Assembly: GCF_008370345.1 (NCBI RefSeq)
Contig: NZ_VTUU01000006.1
Coordinates: 1,316 to 65,315 of the forward strand
Length of the DNA: 64,000 nt
Direction of reading: 5' to 3'
Source: Marinobacter salinexigens
GTDB lineage: Bacteria > Pseudomonadota > Gammaproteobacteria > Pseudomonadales > Oleiphilaceae
Shown here: positions 19,002 through 26,298 of the stretch, one piece after another
Layout: every line of letters starts with the position of its first letter
Position numbering within the stretch: the stretch's first letter is position 1
Program-made: the position numbers and the translations under genes
Notes under the pieces: generated by a model
Seen by the model: only the letters and a program-made list of their open reading frames with translations
Database searches by the model: none
Told to the model about the DNA's origin: nothing

Positions 19002-19496
19002 TTATTCGCTGTCTGTGGCCAGTTCCAGTTCAGCCAGCAGCTTGTCCCGGGCTTCGTCGTTATCCAGCAACGCCTGTAGCTTGGAACGGAACGAAGGCAC
19101 GTTACCCAGCGGTCCCTTAAGCGCAACCAGAGCTTCGCGCAGCTCAATCAGCTTCTTCAGTTCGGGGACCTGGCGGGCAACACTGTCCGGTGAAAAATCA
19201 TCCAGGGACTGGATTTCAAGATTCACCGGCAAGTCGTCAGCGCCCTCTTCCAGCTTGTTGGAGACTGTCGTGGTAAGGCTCAGGCCGGCTTCCTTCATGA
19301 CAGAACGGAAGTTGTTCTTATCGACAGAAATGGCCTTGCGGTCTTCGATGGGGGTTTCTTCGGCGTGTCCCTTAAAATCACCAACAACGAACATTTTCAG
19401 CGGCAGCTCGGCTTCAGCTTGCTGATCACCTGTGGCGGGGACATACTTGATATTGATGCGCTCTTTAGGCGCGACGGAACCGTCTTTAGAAGACAT
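19002..19496 (-). CDS. tssB: T6SS sheath small subunit TssB (VipA)
   Basis: Small sheath subunit and first gene of the T6SS operon. The 164-residue product starts MSSKDGSVAPKERINIKY and contains the typical PLKMFVVGDF and KLEEGADDLPVNLEI segments. It also has the C-terminal helix region recognised by ClpV in homologues. The ATG at 19496 has GGGAG seven bases upstream. The frame extends 21 codons further, but those codons are outside the family and lack a ribosome site. Confidence 0.97.
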   Translation of the reverse strand: MSSKDGSVAPKERINIKYVPATGDQQAEAELPLKMFVVGDFKGHAEETPIEDRKAISVDKNNFRSVMKEAGLSLTTTVSNKLEEGADDLPVNLEIQSLDDFSPDSVARQVPELKKLIELREALVALKGPLGNVPSFRSKLQALLDNDEARDKLLAELELATDSE

Positions 19497-19702
19497 GCGC
19501 TTGCTCCCTGTGCAAATCATTTGCAGTTGTTCAATCCCTTGTACGCACCGTCCTGGCACGCAACGCGCAAAACTCTACACCCCTCGTTTGGCATTCTCAA
19601 GCAAAAACTGGCCAGCAAAATCTCGGATTGTGCGTAGAGGCAAGCTTTTGCCAAACAGTGCCGTTCTGTCGTTTCTTACTGGCCCCAAGGACGGTTCAGT
19701 CA

Positions 19703-19731
19703 ATGACGGCCACGCAGACGGCGGCTATACT
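19703..19731 (+). promoter_or_regulatory. Candidate sigma-70 promoter for the ACBP gene
   Basis: ATGACG at 19703-19708 and TATACT at 19726-19731 are separated by 17 bases. They lie about 60 bases before the start codon. The -10 is good and the -35 is weak. Prediction is by eye only. Confidence 0.45.
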
Positions 19732-19789
19732 CGCCACCATAATTGCAGGATAAATGACCAATACCAAGGCACATACCAAGGAGAGCACA

Positions 19790-20050
19790 ATGAGTGACCT
19801 GAAAGCCCGGTTTGACGAAGCGGTCAACTATATTCAGACCGCCGAAGGGGACTTCAAACCGTCCAACGAGTTGAAGCTTGAGTTCTACGCGCTATACAAG
19901 CAGGCGACTGACGGCGATGTGTCCGGCAAGCGCCCCGGCATGATGGATTTTGTTGGCCGTGCAAAGTATGACGCCTGGGAAAAGCTCAAGGGCACAGACA
20001 GCGACACCGCCATGCAACGCTATATCGACAAGCTTGAATCCCTGAAGTAA
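19790..20050 (+). CDS. Acyl-CoA-binding protein (ACBP)
   Basis: Small cytosolic four-helix protein that binds long-chain acyl-CoA esters and buffers their pool. The 86 residues contain the ACBP hallmarks YALYKQATDGD and KYDAWEKLKG, plus the final helix AMQRYIDKLESL. The start ATG has AAGGAGAG just upstream. The frame opens 12 codons earlier without support. It is monocistronic, divergent from the T6SS operon, with a weak stem-loop behind it. The role in this host is probably lipid metabolism; that part is inference. Confidence 0.95.
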   Translation: MSDLKARFDEAVNYIQTAEGDFKPSNELKLEFYALYKQATDGDVSGKRPGMMDFVGRAKYDAWEKLKGTDSDTAMQRYIDKLESLK

Positions 20051-20060
20051 GTCCTTCCGG

Positions 20061-20081
20061 CCCCGGTTCCCATGACCGGGG
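20061..20081 (+). terminator. Stem-loop after the ACBP gene
   Basis: CCCCGGT (20061-20067) pairs with ACCGGGG (20075-20081) across a 7-base loop, 10 bases past the stop codon. It is followed by TCTCCTGCC rather than a clean T-run, so termination strength is uncertain. Confidence 0.4.
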
Positions 20082-20110
20082 TCTCCTGCCTATGCAGTTT
20101 CGGCAAAGTT

Positions 20111-20139
20111 TTGCGGCATTCAACAATTTGTCATAATAT
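20111..20139 (+). promoter_or_regulatory. Candidate sigma-70 promoter for the orphan integrase-like gene
   Basis: TTGCGG (20111-20116) and TAATAT (20134-20139) are spaced by 17 bases and lie 42 bases ahead of the start codon. This suggests that the gene is expressed on its own rather than being a dead remnant. Confidence 0.45.
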
Positions 20140-20181
20140 GCCACCAAGATAACAACAAAAATTCATACCGCGAGTATTTCA

Positions 20182-20493
20182 ATGGACATTACTGAGGCGC
20201 TGGAACAATCCCAGCCAGGCCTGATTGGCCGCGTCAGAGTTGCCATCCGTAATCAACAGCTCAACCAACGGGCGGAGCAGAATTATCTGCACTGGATTAC
20301 CCGTTTCGTGCTGTTCCACGACATGAAAGACCCTGAATCCCTGGCCAGCGAAGACCGCCAGCAGTTCCTCGCCTACCTCAGCGACCGCATCCGGGTATCA
20401 CGGGCACGGCTGAATCAGGCGAATCAGGCACTGGTGTTTTTCTATGAAGATGTGTTGGGGAAAACCTCGCTGAACGGTCCTGCTGCTGCCTGA
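20182..20493 (+). CDS. Stand-alone integrase N-terminal SAM-like domain protein
   Basis: 103-residue protein that resembles only the DNA-binding core domain of tyrosine recombinases, most like integron integrases. The match covers a helix ending NQRAEQNYLHWITRFVLFHD, then ESLASEDRQQFLAYLSD and LNQANQALVFFYEDVLG. The catalytic domain (R-H-x-x-R and the Tyr nucleophile) is absent, and no remnant follows before the opposing gene at 20507. The frame is intact, with its own candidate promoter. It could be a domesticated DNA-binding protein or a decayed integrase. Catalysis can be excluded from the sequence. The biological role is unknown. Confidence 0.8.
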   Translation: MDITEALEQSQPGLIGRVRVAIRNQQLNQRAEQNYLHWITRFVLFHDMKDPESLASEDRQQFLAYLSDRIRVSRARLNQANQALVFFYEDVLGKTSLNGPAAA

Positions 20494-20506
20494 GGTCGAC
20501 GACCAC

Positions 20507-20974
20507 TCAGCGTTCCGTCATGTTGATGTTCAGCGCATCGTAATTGCGGTTCTCGGGCGGGCGTATCACGTAATTGTTGCTGTGGGACTGCCCGGGGATT
20601 GACTTCGGATTGCTGAAACGAAACTCCGCCGGAACTTCCGAGCGCCCCAGATCAGTTCGGCTGTCTCCTGGCTGCAACGCCAGAGGATCCAGGTAAAAGT
20701 CATCGTCACCTGTGGGCGAGGTTGGTACCCCGGCAGCCGGTGCGGCAAGCCCACCTTCAATCACGGTATTTGCCAGAGCCTCTTCTTCGACAGACTGGAA
20801 GGGGATGTTTTCAATGGTGGAACGCTCCTGATACCCAAACGCGTCCCCGGCATTATGTTCCGCACCTTCAGCCAATACCGGCGCACTTCCCCATACCGAC
20901 GTCACCAACAACGCCACAACGGAGCGGGAGAAAAAGCATTCTTTTGCAGAAAAACCTGAACTGCTAACCATCAT
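20507..20974 (-). CDS. Secreted protein of unknown function
   Basis: About 155 residues starting MMVSSSGFSAKECFFSRS. A signal peptide has the core VVALLVTSVWGSAP and a likely cut after VLA. The mature part is short and polar, with no evident fold motif. It contains LDPLALQPGDSRTD, a Pro/Asn-rich end (NYVIRPPENRNYDALNINM) and no cysteines. I prefer the ATG at 20974 because AGGG lies five bases upstream; the frame also has an ATG at 21007. It is divergent from greB and convergent with the integrase-like gene. Coding status rests on the signal peptide and the open frame. Confidence 0.6.
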   Translation of the reverse strand: MMVSSSGFSAKECFFSRSVVALLVTSVWGSAPVLAEGAEHNAGDAFGYQERSTIENIPFQSVEEEALANTVIEGGLAAPAAGVPTSPTGDDDFYLDPLALQPGDSRTDLGRSEVPAEFRFSNPKSIPGQSHSNNYVIRPPENRNYDALNINMTER

Positions 20975-21146
20975 CAACACCCTGCCCAAACCAAGCCTAC
21001 CTGACATTTTTTGATCAGTTTATCGCCGGATACGACAGTTTGCCCATAAAATCGACGGTTCTGTGACGGCTGTCACTGGTCGTCAGGGTGACCCTCTCAG
21101 TCTGCAGAAACACCCGAGCCATCGCGACCGTTCTCTCCATATCCAT

Positions 21147-21176
21147 TTGTGCAGTATGATGTTTTTACGGTATACA
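21147..21176 (+). promoter_or_regulatory. Candidate greB promoter
   Basis: TTGTGC (21147-21152) and TATACA (21171-21176) with an 18-base spacer, 31 bases before the greB start codon. Judged by eye only. Confidence 0.4.
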
Positions 21177-21207
21177 CCGCCGCCCGGCATACAGATCAGA
21201 GGTCCCC

Positions 21208-21687
21208 ATGGATACCAACGTTATCACCCGAGAAGGCTACGAAGCACTGAAGCAGGAGCTGGATGATCTGTGGCGAAAGGAACGGCCTGAGACCACCAAA
21301 AAAGTTCAGTGGGCAGCCAGTCTCGGGGACCGTTCGGAGAATGCGGACTATCAATACAACAAGAAGCGCCTGCGGGAGATCGACCGACGGGTACGGTACC
21401 TCAGGAATCGGCTATCCAAACTCCGTGTTGTGGACTACAACCCGGTTCAGGAAGGAAAGGCATTTTTTGGCGCCTGGGTGACCCTTGTTGACGATGACGA
21501 CAATCGCATGTTGTTCCGTATCGTGGGTACCGACGAGATCTATGGCGCCAGGGATTATGTGTCGATCAATGCCCCCGTTGCCCGAGCCTGCCTGGGGAAG
21601 TCCGTGGATGACGAAATCCTGGTCAGAACACCGGAATCCGAGAAACTCTGGGTGATCGATGAGATCCGCTACCAGCCTTCATCATGA
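21208..21687 (+). CDS. greB: Transcript cleavage factor GreB
   Basis: Rescues backtracked RNA polymerase by stimulating cleavage of the nascent RNA 3' end. The 159-residue protein has the N-terminal coiled coil with the acidic tip (GDRSENADYQYNKKR). It also has the REIDRRVRYLRNRL segment that marks GreB rather than GreA, then a C-terminal FKBP-like domain. The start ATG follows AGAGGT. It is monocistronic, with a hairpin behind it. Confidence 0.95.
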   Translation: MDTNVITREGYEALKQELDDLWRKERPETTKKVQWAASLGDRSENADYQYNKKRLREIDRRVRYLRNRLSKLRVVDYNPVQEGKAFFGAWVTLVDDDDNRMLFRIVGTDEIYGARDYVSINAPVARACLGKSVDDEILVRTPESEKLWVIDEIRYQPSS

Positions 21688-21714
21688 TGGTTCACCCCAT
21701 CGGCATCCTGACAT

Positions 21715-21737
21715 AAAAAAACCCCGTAAAAACGGGG
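21715..21737 (-). terminator. Intrinsic terminator reading on the minus strand
   Basis: CCCCGT (21722-21727) and ACGGGG (21732-21737) form a stem preceded on the plus strand by seven A residues. On the minus strand this is a stem followed by a T7 tract, a classic terminator. No minus-strand gene ends here. The nearest upstream one is the histidine kinase gene, which stops at 22254. It would therefore stop transcripts running antisense through the small gene at 21967. It may also slow greB transcripts weakly. Confidence 0.6.
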
Positions 21738-21893
21738 CAAGGCTAGCGCTGTGCTGGAGGGAGAAGCAAGCAGCCTTTGCTGCCAACTTCCTTTACTACA
21801 CTGCCCATTCTCCATATCTCTGGTTACACGGGAGTGGCCTGCGAATTACCTTTTGGTCAGGCTTTCATTGCTCTCTCACCGACTGGAATTAGG

Positions 21894-21922
21894 TTGAACA
21901 CTCTAGTGACTGCCAGTAGTTT
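21894..21922 (+). promoter_or_regulatory. Candidate promoter for the small gene at 21967
   Basis: TTGAAC (21894-21899) and TAGTTT (21917-21922) are spaced by 17 bases. They lie 44 bases ahead of the start codon. The -10 is poor, so this is tentative. Confidence 0.35.
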
Positions 21923-21966
21923 TGAGGGAAGATTCCAATACCCTACCCATTCACGGAGAGTGCTTA

Positions 21967-22248
21967 ATGAATACACAGAAACTGATCAACATCGCGCTTC
22001 AAGGCGTGGATAACCTAGGTTATCGCCTCGACCAGTTTGGCATCACCGGCAAGGTAAACCGCCACAATATTGCGGCTTTTCTCATGGCAGAACAGAAACA
22101 CCTGGAGGGAGAATGGGACAGCATCCAGGCCAAGGTGGATCGTCGCCGTTCTCAACTTGAACACGTAGTGCAGTTTGTGGAGAGCAGGGCCGATGCGGTT
22201 ATCAGCCCTGTGCTGGCCCGTGTAAACCGGTTCCGCGCCAGCCAGTAA
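21967..22248 (+). CDS. Small conserved-looking helical protein, unknown function
   Basis: 93 residues, with no signal peptide and no membrane segment. The C-terminal half is strongly helical and charged (DSIQAKVDRRRSQLEHVVQF), as in phasin-like or coiled-coil proteins. The protein starts MNTQKLINIALQGVDNLGYR after GGAGAG eight bases upstream. It ends five bases before the convergent histidine kinase gene. I do not recognise a named family. A phasin-related or granule-associated role is only a thought from the helical pattern. Confidence 0.7.
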   Translation: MNTQKLINIALQGVDNLGYRLDQFGITGKVNRHNIAAFLMAEQKHLEGEWDSIQAKVDRRRSQLEHVVQFVESRADAVISPVLARVNRFRASQ

Positions 22249-22253
22249 GCCGT

Positions 22254-23735
22254 TCAGGAATTGCTGGTTTCAGGTGGATTCCGGGATTCTCCCGCCTCCT
22301 GGCCAGCAGCCGGTTCCGGTAGGGTTGTTTTTATTTTCTTGCCGACACCATTGAAGGCAGGCATAAAGACAGACACCGTCAGCCCTGGCAACTCTTCACC
22401 TTCCTGGGTATCACTGAGCACAATCCGGCCTTTGTGAATTTCGGCTACAGCGCTAACCAGACTCAGACCCAATCCGTTCCCCGGCAATGAGCGGCTTTTA
22501 CCAACCCGATAGAATCGCTGGAAAACCTGCTCCTTTTCTTCATCCGGCACGCCAATCCCGCTGTCACTCACTTCAAAGATGGCATCCGCCCCTTCCTTGC
22601 GCACCTTGACGCAGAGAGCACCATGCTCGGGTGTGTACTTGATGGCATTGTCTATGAGGTTACTCACCATCTGGAACAGCAGATCCCGATCGCCTTCAAT
22701 CATCACCCCCGGAGAGAGCGATTGCTGGAACGTCTGCTCCTTGTCCTCCGCCAGGGCCTCATAGAGTTCACAGGCATCCGTCACCAGCTCATCCAGGGCA
22801 ACCGGCTTCATATCTGCCGTGTTACCACGGGTTTCCAGGCGGGCAATGCGCAGCAGCGCGTTAAAGGTGGCCAGCAACTGATCCGCTTCTGCCACGGCTC
22901 GCCCCGCCTGTTCCCGGGCTTCATCGTTATCGACGGCCATCAGGGTGTTCTCAAGCTGGTTCCGGAGACGGGTCAGAGGCGTTCTCAGGTCATGGGCAAT
23001 ATTATCCGAGACGTGTCGTATACCCTCCATCAGGTAGACGATCCGGTCGAGCATCTGATTCAGGTTTTCCGCCAGCTGGTCAAAATCATCATCGGTGCCG
23101 CGGGTCGGAATTCGCAAGGAGAGATGCCCGTTCATGATACGGCGGGAGGTATTGTTGATGACTTCAATACGCCGGGTGGTGCTGCGACTCATCATAAAGC
23201 CACCCAGCAACGCGAGGGCCAGGGTTATCCCCATTCCCCAGTTGATGGCGGTTTCGATGACCCTTTTGAGGTTGGTCAGTTCATCAACATCCCTGCCCAC
23301 CAATAGCCGCAAACCACCCTGCACTTCAAAGATCCGCCCCCGGGCGAGGCGCTTGGCACCGGTCCAGCCTACCGTCTCGTCCAGTGTGAAGTTGATCCAG
23401 CCACTCTCGGACCGCGTGCCTTCTGGCCAGCTTTCAATATTTCCGGCCAGCTTCAGGAAGTCATCAGTGGTGAGCAAATAAATGGATTTTGCGTTGGGGT
23501 CCCGGGCTACACGTTCCCGGATGATGGTGATCAGGCCGTTTACGCCACGGCCCCGATACTGCTCCGCCAGACCAGCGATCTCCGCCTCGATGGTTTCATC
23601 GGTCTGGGCAGCCATGAAACCTGCTGTACGCCAGTATATAAAGGCCAGTAACAGAAATACCGAGGTGGCAAACACCACCATGTACAGCAGGGCAAGCTGG
23701 AAGGACGATGTCCTGAGCTGGCTAAGCAGTTTCAC
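22254..23735 (-). CDS. Membrane sensor histidine kinase (OmpR-type system)
   Basis: 493-residue sensor. It has a first membrane segment (about residues 15-35), a periplasmic domain of about 130 residues, and a second membrane segment (MGITLALALLGGFMM). A HAMP linker follows, then a HisKA domain with the phospho-acceptor in NIAHDLRTPL (His near residue 248). The HATPase domain has an N-box (NLIDNAIKYTPE) and G-boxes (DSGIGVP, GNGLGLSL). I chose the GTG at 23735, which overlaps the regulator gene by 14 bases and has AGGA upstream. An earlier GTG at 23753 is possible. The signal sensed is unknown. It is co-transcribed with the response regulator. Confidence 0.9.
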   Translation of the reverse strand: MKLLSQLRTSSFQLALLYMVVFATSVFLLLAFIYWRTAGFMAAQTDETIEAEIAGLAEQYRGRGVNGLITIIRERVARDPNAKSIYLLTTDDFLKLAGNIESWPEGTRSESGWINFTLDETVGWTGAKRLARGRIFEVQGGLRLLVGRDVDELTNLKRVIETAINWGMGITLALALLGGFMMSRSTTRRIEVINNTSRRIMNGHLSLRIPTRGTDDDFDQLAENLNQMLDRIVYLMEGIRHVSDNIAHDLRTPLTRLRNQLENTLMAVDNDEAREQAGRAVAEADQLLATFNALLRIARLETRGNTADMKPVALDELVTDACELYEALAEDKEQTFQQSLSPGVMIEGDRDLLFQMVSNLIDNAIKYTPEHGALCVKVRKEGADAIFEVSDSGIGVPDEEKEQVFQRFYRVGKSRSLPGNGLGLSLVSAVAEIHKGRIVLSDTQEGEELPGLTVSVFMPAFNGVGKKIKTTLPEPAAGQEAGESRNPPETSNS

Positions 23736-24402
23736 GTAACATGTATCCTGCACCCCGGATGGTTTGCAGCAAGGGTGTCTCGAACTCTTTGTCGATCTTC
23801 GCCCGCAGGCGGCTGATGTGAACGTCGATCACGTTGGTCTGGGGATCGAAGTGATAGTCCCAGACCTTCTCCAACAACATGGTCCGGGTCACCACCTGGC
23901 CGGCATTGCGCATCAGATATTCCAGCAGCCTGAACTCTCTCGGCTGGACATCAATGTTTTTACCAGCCCGCTTGACGGTACGCGCCAGCAGATCCATTTC
24001 CAGGTCGGCCACTCGCAATACGGTTTCCGTTTCCGCCGCCTGGCGGTTGCGACGAACCAGCGACTCAATACGAGCCAGCAATTCGGTAAACGAGAACGGC
24101 TTGGTCAGGTAGTCGTCTCCACCACCCCGAAGGCCCTCAACACGGTCGTCCACATCACCCAGTGCACTCAGAATCAGGACCGGCACCTGATTGCCTGTTG
24201 CCCGTACCGTTTTGATGATGGACAGTCCATCCATGCCCGGCAGCATTCGGTCCACGATCATGATGTCGTATTCCTCACTGGCTGCCATCATCATGCCTTC
24301 CTTACCCTCGGCGGCATGATCCACAACGAAGTCAGACTCTTTGAGCCCCTTTACCAGATAATTGGCTACATCCTGATCGTCTTCGATTACCAGTGCTTTC
24401 AC
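23722..24402 (-). CDS. OmpR-family response regulator
   Basis: 226-residue DNA-binding regulator. The receiver domain (1-120) has acidic pocket E7-D8-D9, phospho-acceptor D51 in MIVDRMLPGMDG and the Lys in YLTKPFSF. The winged-helix domain carries QPREFRLLEYLMRNAGQVV and the VIDVHISRLRAKID recognition region. It partners the overlapping kinase gene. The closest look is to heavy-metal or membrane-stress regulators, but nothing in the neighbourhood names the regulon, so I give no symbol. Confidence 0.92.
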   Translation of the reverse strand: MKALVIEDDQDVANYLVKGLKESDFVVDHAAEGKEGMMMAASEEYDIMIVDRMLPGMDGLSIIKTVRATGNQVPVLILSALGDVDDRVEGLRGGGDDYLTKPFSFTELLARIESLVRRNRQAAETETVLRVADLEMDLLARTVKRAGKNIDVQPREFRLLEYLMRNAGQVVTRTMLLEKVWDYHFDPQTNVIDVHISRLRAKIDKEFETPLLQTIRGAGYMLRETA

Positions 24403-24504
24403 CGGCGTTCCTCCCGATTAGCGTTTCATTAACATCAAGGGTACGAAGAACTCCCATAGCCGGCCAGTTACGATCTTGTAAGAGGGTGTCGCCTAAAGCG
24501 ACGG

Positions 24505-25284
24505 TCACTTCTGACCAGAAAACCAACCCAGACTATCCAGCGTGTCCCCGGACGGCCTGTATTCCGCACTGACCCAGCCTTCATAACCCATCCGGTCGAT
24601 GGCAGAGAAAACATTCGAAAAGTTAATCTCGCCCGTGCCCGGCTGGTGCCGTCCCGGGTTATCCGCAAACTGGATGTGGCTGATCCAGGGCTTCAGACAC
24701 TCCATAGAGCGAATCAGGTCACCTTCCATGATCTGCATGTGATAGAGGTCATACTGGAGCTTCACATTGTCGGCATCCACTTCTTCGATCAGCGCCAGCA
24801 CGCGGCCTGAGGTATCGAGCATGAAGCCCGGCATATCCACCCGGGAGTTGATTGCTTCCAGGCAAAGCGTAATACCTTCGGCTGCCAGCTTTTCTGCAGC
24901 ATAGCTGACATTCGACACCAGCGTCTGCCAGGCTTCGTCTTCATCCAGCGTTGGCGGGCGCAATCCGGCGAGGCAGTTCACCTGGGTACAGCCCAGCTCG
25001 CGAGCATATTCAATGGCCTTGTCCACCCCGGCTTTGAACTCTTCAATGCGATCCGGCAGGCAGGCGATACCACGTTCACCGGCGTCCCAGTCCCCTGGAG
25101 GCAAATTGAAGAGCACCTGAGTCAGCTGGTTGTCATCAAGAGTCTGGCGCAACTGCGCGACGGGGTAATCATAGGGGAAAAGATATTCAACGCCTTCAAA
25201 CCCGGCGGCATGGGCGCGGCTAAACCGCTCCAGAAAGTCCACCTCGGTGAACAACATGGACAGATTGGCTGCAAAACGTGGCAT
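24505..25284 (-). CDS. hyi: Hydroxypyruvate isomerase
   Basis: Interconverts hydroxypyruvate and tartronate semialdehyde in the glyoxylate (glycerate) pathway. The 259-residue TIM-barrel protein starts MPRFAANLSMLFTEVDFLER, the Hyi pattern. It has the metal-binding sections EAINSRVDMPGFML, QYDLYHMQIMEGD and HIQFADNPGRHQPGTGEINF. It lies three bases after glxR in the same direction, so the pair forms an operon. Related sugar-phosphate isomerase-like proteins exist, but the partner gene supports this call. Confidence 0.9.
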   Translation of the reverse strand: MPRFAANLSMLFTEVDFLERFSRAHAAGFEGVEYLFPYDYPVAQLRQTLDDNQLTQVLFNLPPGDWDAGERGIACLPDRIEEFKAGVDKAIEYARELGCTQVNCLAGLRPPTLDEDEAWQTLVSNVSYAAEKLAAEGITLCLEAINSRVDMPGFMLDTSGRVLALIEEVDADNVKLQYDLYHMQIMEGDLIRSMECLKPWISHIQFADNPGRHQPGTGEINFSNVFSAIDRMGYEGWVSAEYRPSGDTLDSLGWFSGQK

Positions 25285-25287
25285 GGC

Positions 25288-26199
25288 TTACTCCTTCGGG
25301 CCGCGACCCAGTGATCCCATCAGTGTACCGTTCATATGTTCCAGTTCCAGCAAAAGGCCGCTGTGATCCACATCGCTGTGGCCATTAGCAATCAACGAAA
25401 GGTATCCGTTGTGGGTCTGCTGGGCCAGAGGCAGTGTCAGTCCTTCCGCCCGGGCCTCGTCCAGAATCATCCGCATGTCTTTAAGCTGGATACGGGCCGG
25501 CGCACCGGGAGCAAATTCCCGGTCAATCATACGCTGCCCATGCAGCTCCAGTATCCGGCTACTGGCAAAGCCCCCCATCAGCGCTTCCCGTACTGCTGCG
25601 GGATCGGCTCCGCCCTTGGCAGCCAGGAGCAGGGCCTCTGATACCGCTCCGATGGTAATGCCGACAATGGCCTGGTTAGCCAATTTTGCCAGTTGCCCTG
25701 CTCCGACCGGGCCAATGCGAGTACACTTTCCCAGTGCATCGAACACCGGGCGCGCCCGCTCAACATCGGTTTCAGAGCCACCCGCCATTATGCTCAGACG
25801 AGCCTCAGCCGCACCAACGGTGCCTCCGGAAACCGGTGCATCCACATAGCCGGCCCCACGCTTTTCGGCCAGTTCCGCATGCCTGCGTGCCACCGAAGGC
25901 TGCACCGAGCTCATATCGATCACCAGGGCACCAGCTTTCAGCGAATTCATCGCGGACTGCCCTATCATCACGTCTTCCACCACCTGACTGTTTTCCAGCA
26001 TGGTGATCACGACATCTGCGTCGGCAACGGCATCCGCTGGGGTATCGGCGATCGTCACTTCTCCGGCAAACGTCTCGCATTTGCTCCGAGTGCGGTTCCA
26101 TAGCGTCATGGGGAAGCCAGCATCCAACAGATTGCGGGTCATGGGGGTCCCCATCAGCCCAATGCCGAGAAAAGCGATGCGGGGAAGCGTAGAAGTCAT
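25288..26199 (-). CDS. glxR: Tartronate semialdehyde reductase (2-hydroxy-3-oxopropionate reductase)
   Basis: NAD(P)H-dependent beta-hydroxyacid dehydrogenase that makes D-glycerate from tartronate semialdehyde. The 303 residues have a Rossmann N-terminus (FLGIGLMGTPMTRNLL), the substrate segment DAPVSGGTVGAA and the catalytic Lys in GAGQLAKLANQ. The C-terminal domain contains QLKDMRMILDEA. It sits directly upstream of hyi. Other members of the family (3-hydroxyisobutyrate dehydrogenase) are similar, so the substrate call leans on that pairing. Glyoxylate carboligase is not in the window. Confidence 0.88.
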   Translation of the reverse strand: MTSTLPRIAFLGIGLMGTPMTRNLLDAGFPMTLWNRTRSKCETFAGEVTIADTPADAVADADVVITMLENSQVVEDVMIGQSAMNSLKAGALVIDMSSVQPSVARRHAELAEKRGAGYVDAPVSGGTVGAAEARLSIMAGGSETDVERARPVFDALGKCTRIGPVGAGQLAKLANQAIVGITIGAVSEALLLAAKGGADPAAVREALMGGFASSRILELHGQRMIDREFAPGAPARIQLKDMRMILDEARAEGLTLPLAQQTHNGYLSLIANGHSDVDHSGLLLELEHMNGTLMGSLGRGPKE

Positions 26200-26240
26200 T
26201 GTTATTCAGCCCTGTGATTCAGATTGGGAGCATTATACAA

Positions 26241-26276
26241 ACAAAAACGCCACCAACCTCTCGGTGGTGGCGTTTG
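26241..26276 (-). terminator. Terminator of rpoH
   Basis: AACGCCACCA and its complement TGGTGGCGTT form a 10-12 bp stem closing a short loop. On the minus strand it is followed by a T-rich run (TTTTTGTTTG). It lies just beyond the rpoH stop and ahead of glxR, separating the two transcripts. Confidence 0.8.
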
Positions 26277-26298
26277 CCAAAGATTCAAATTCCGCTGA

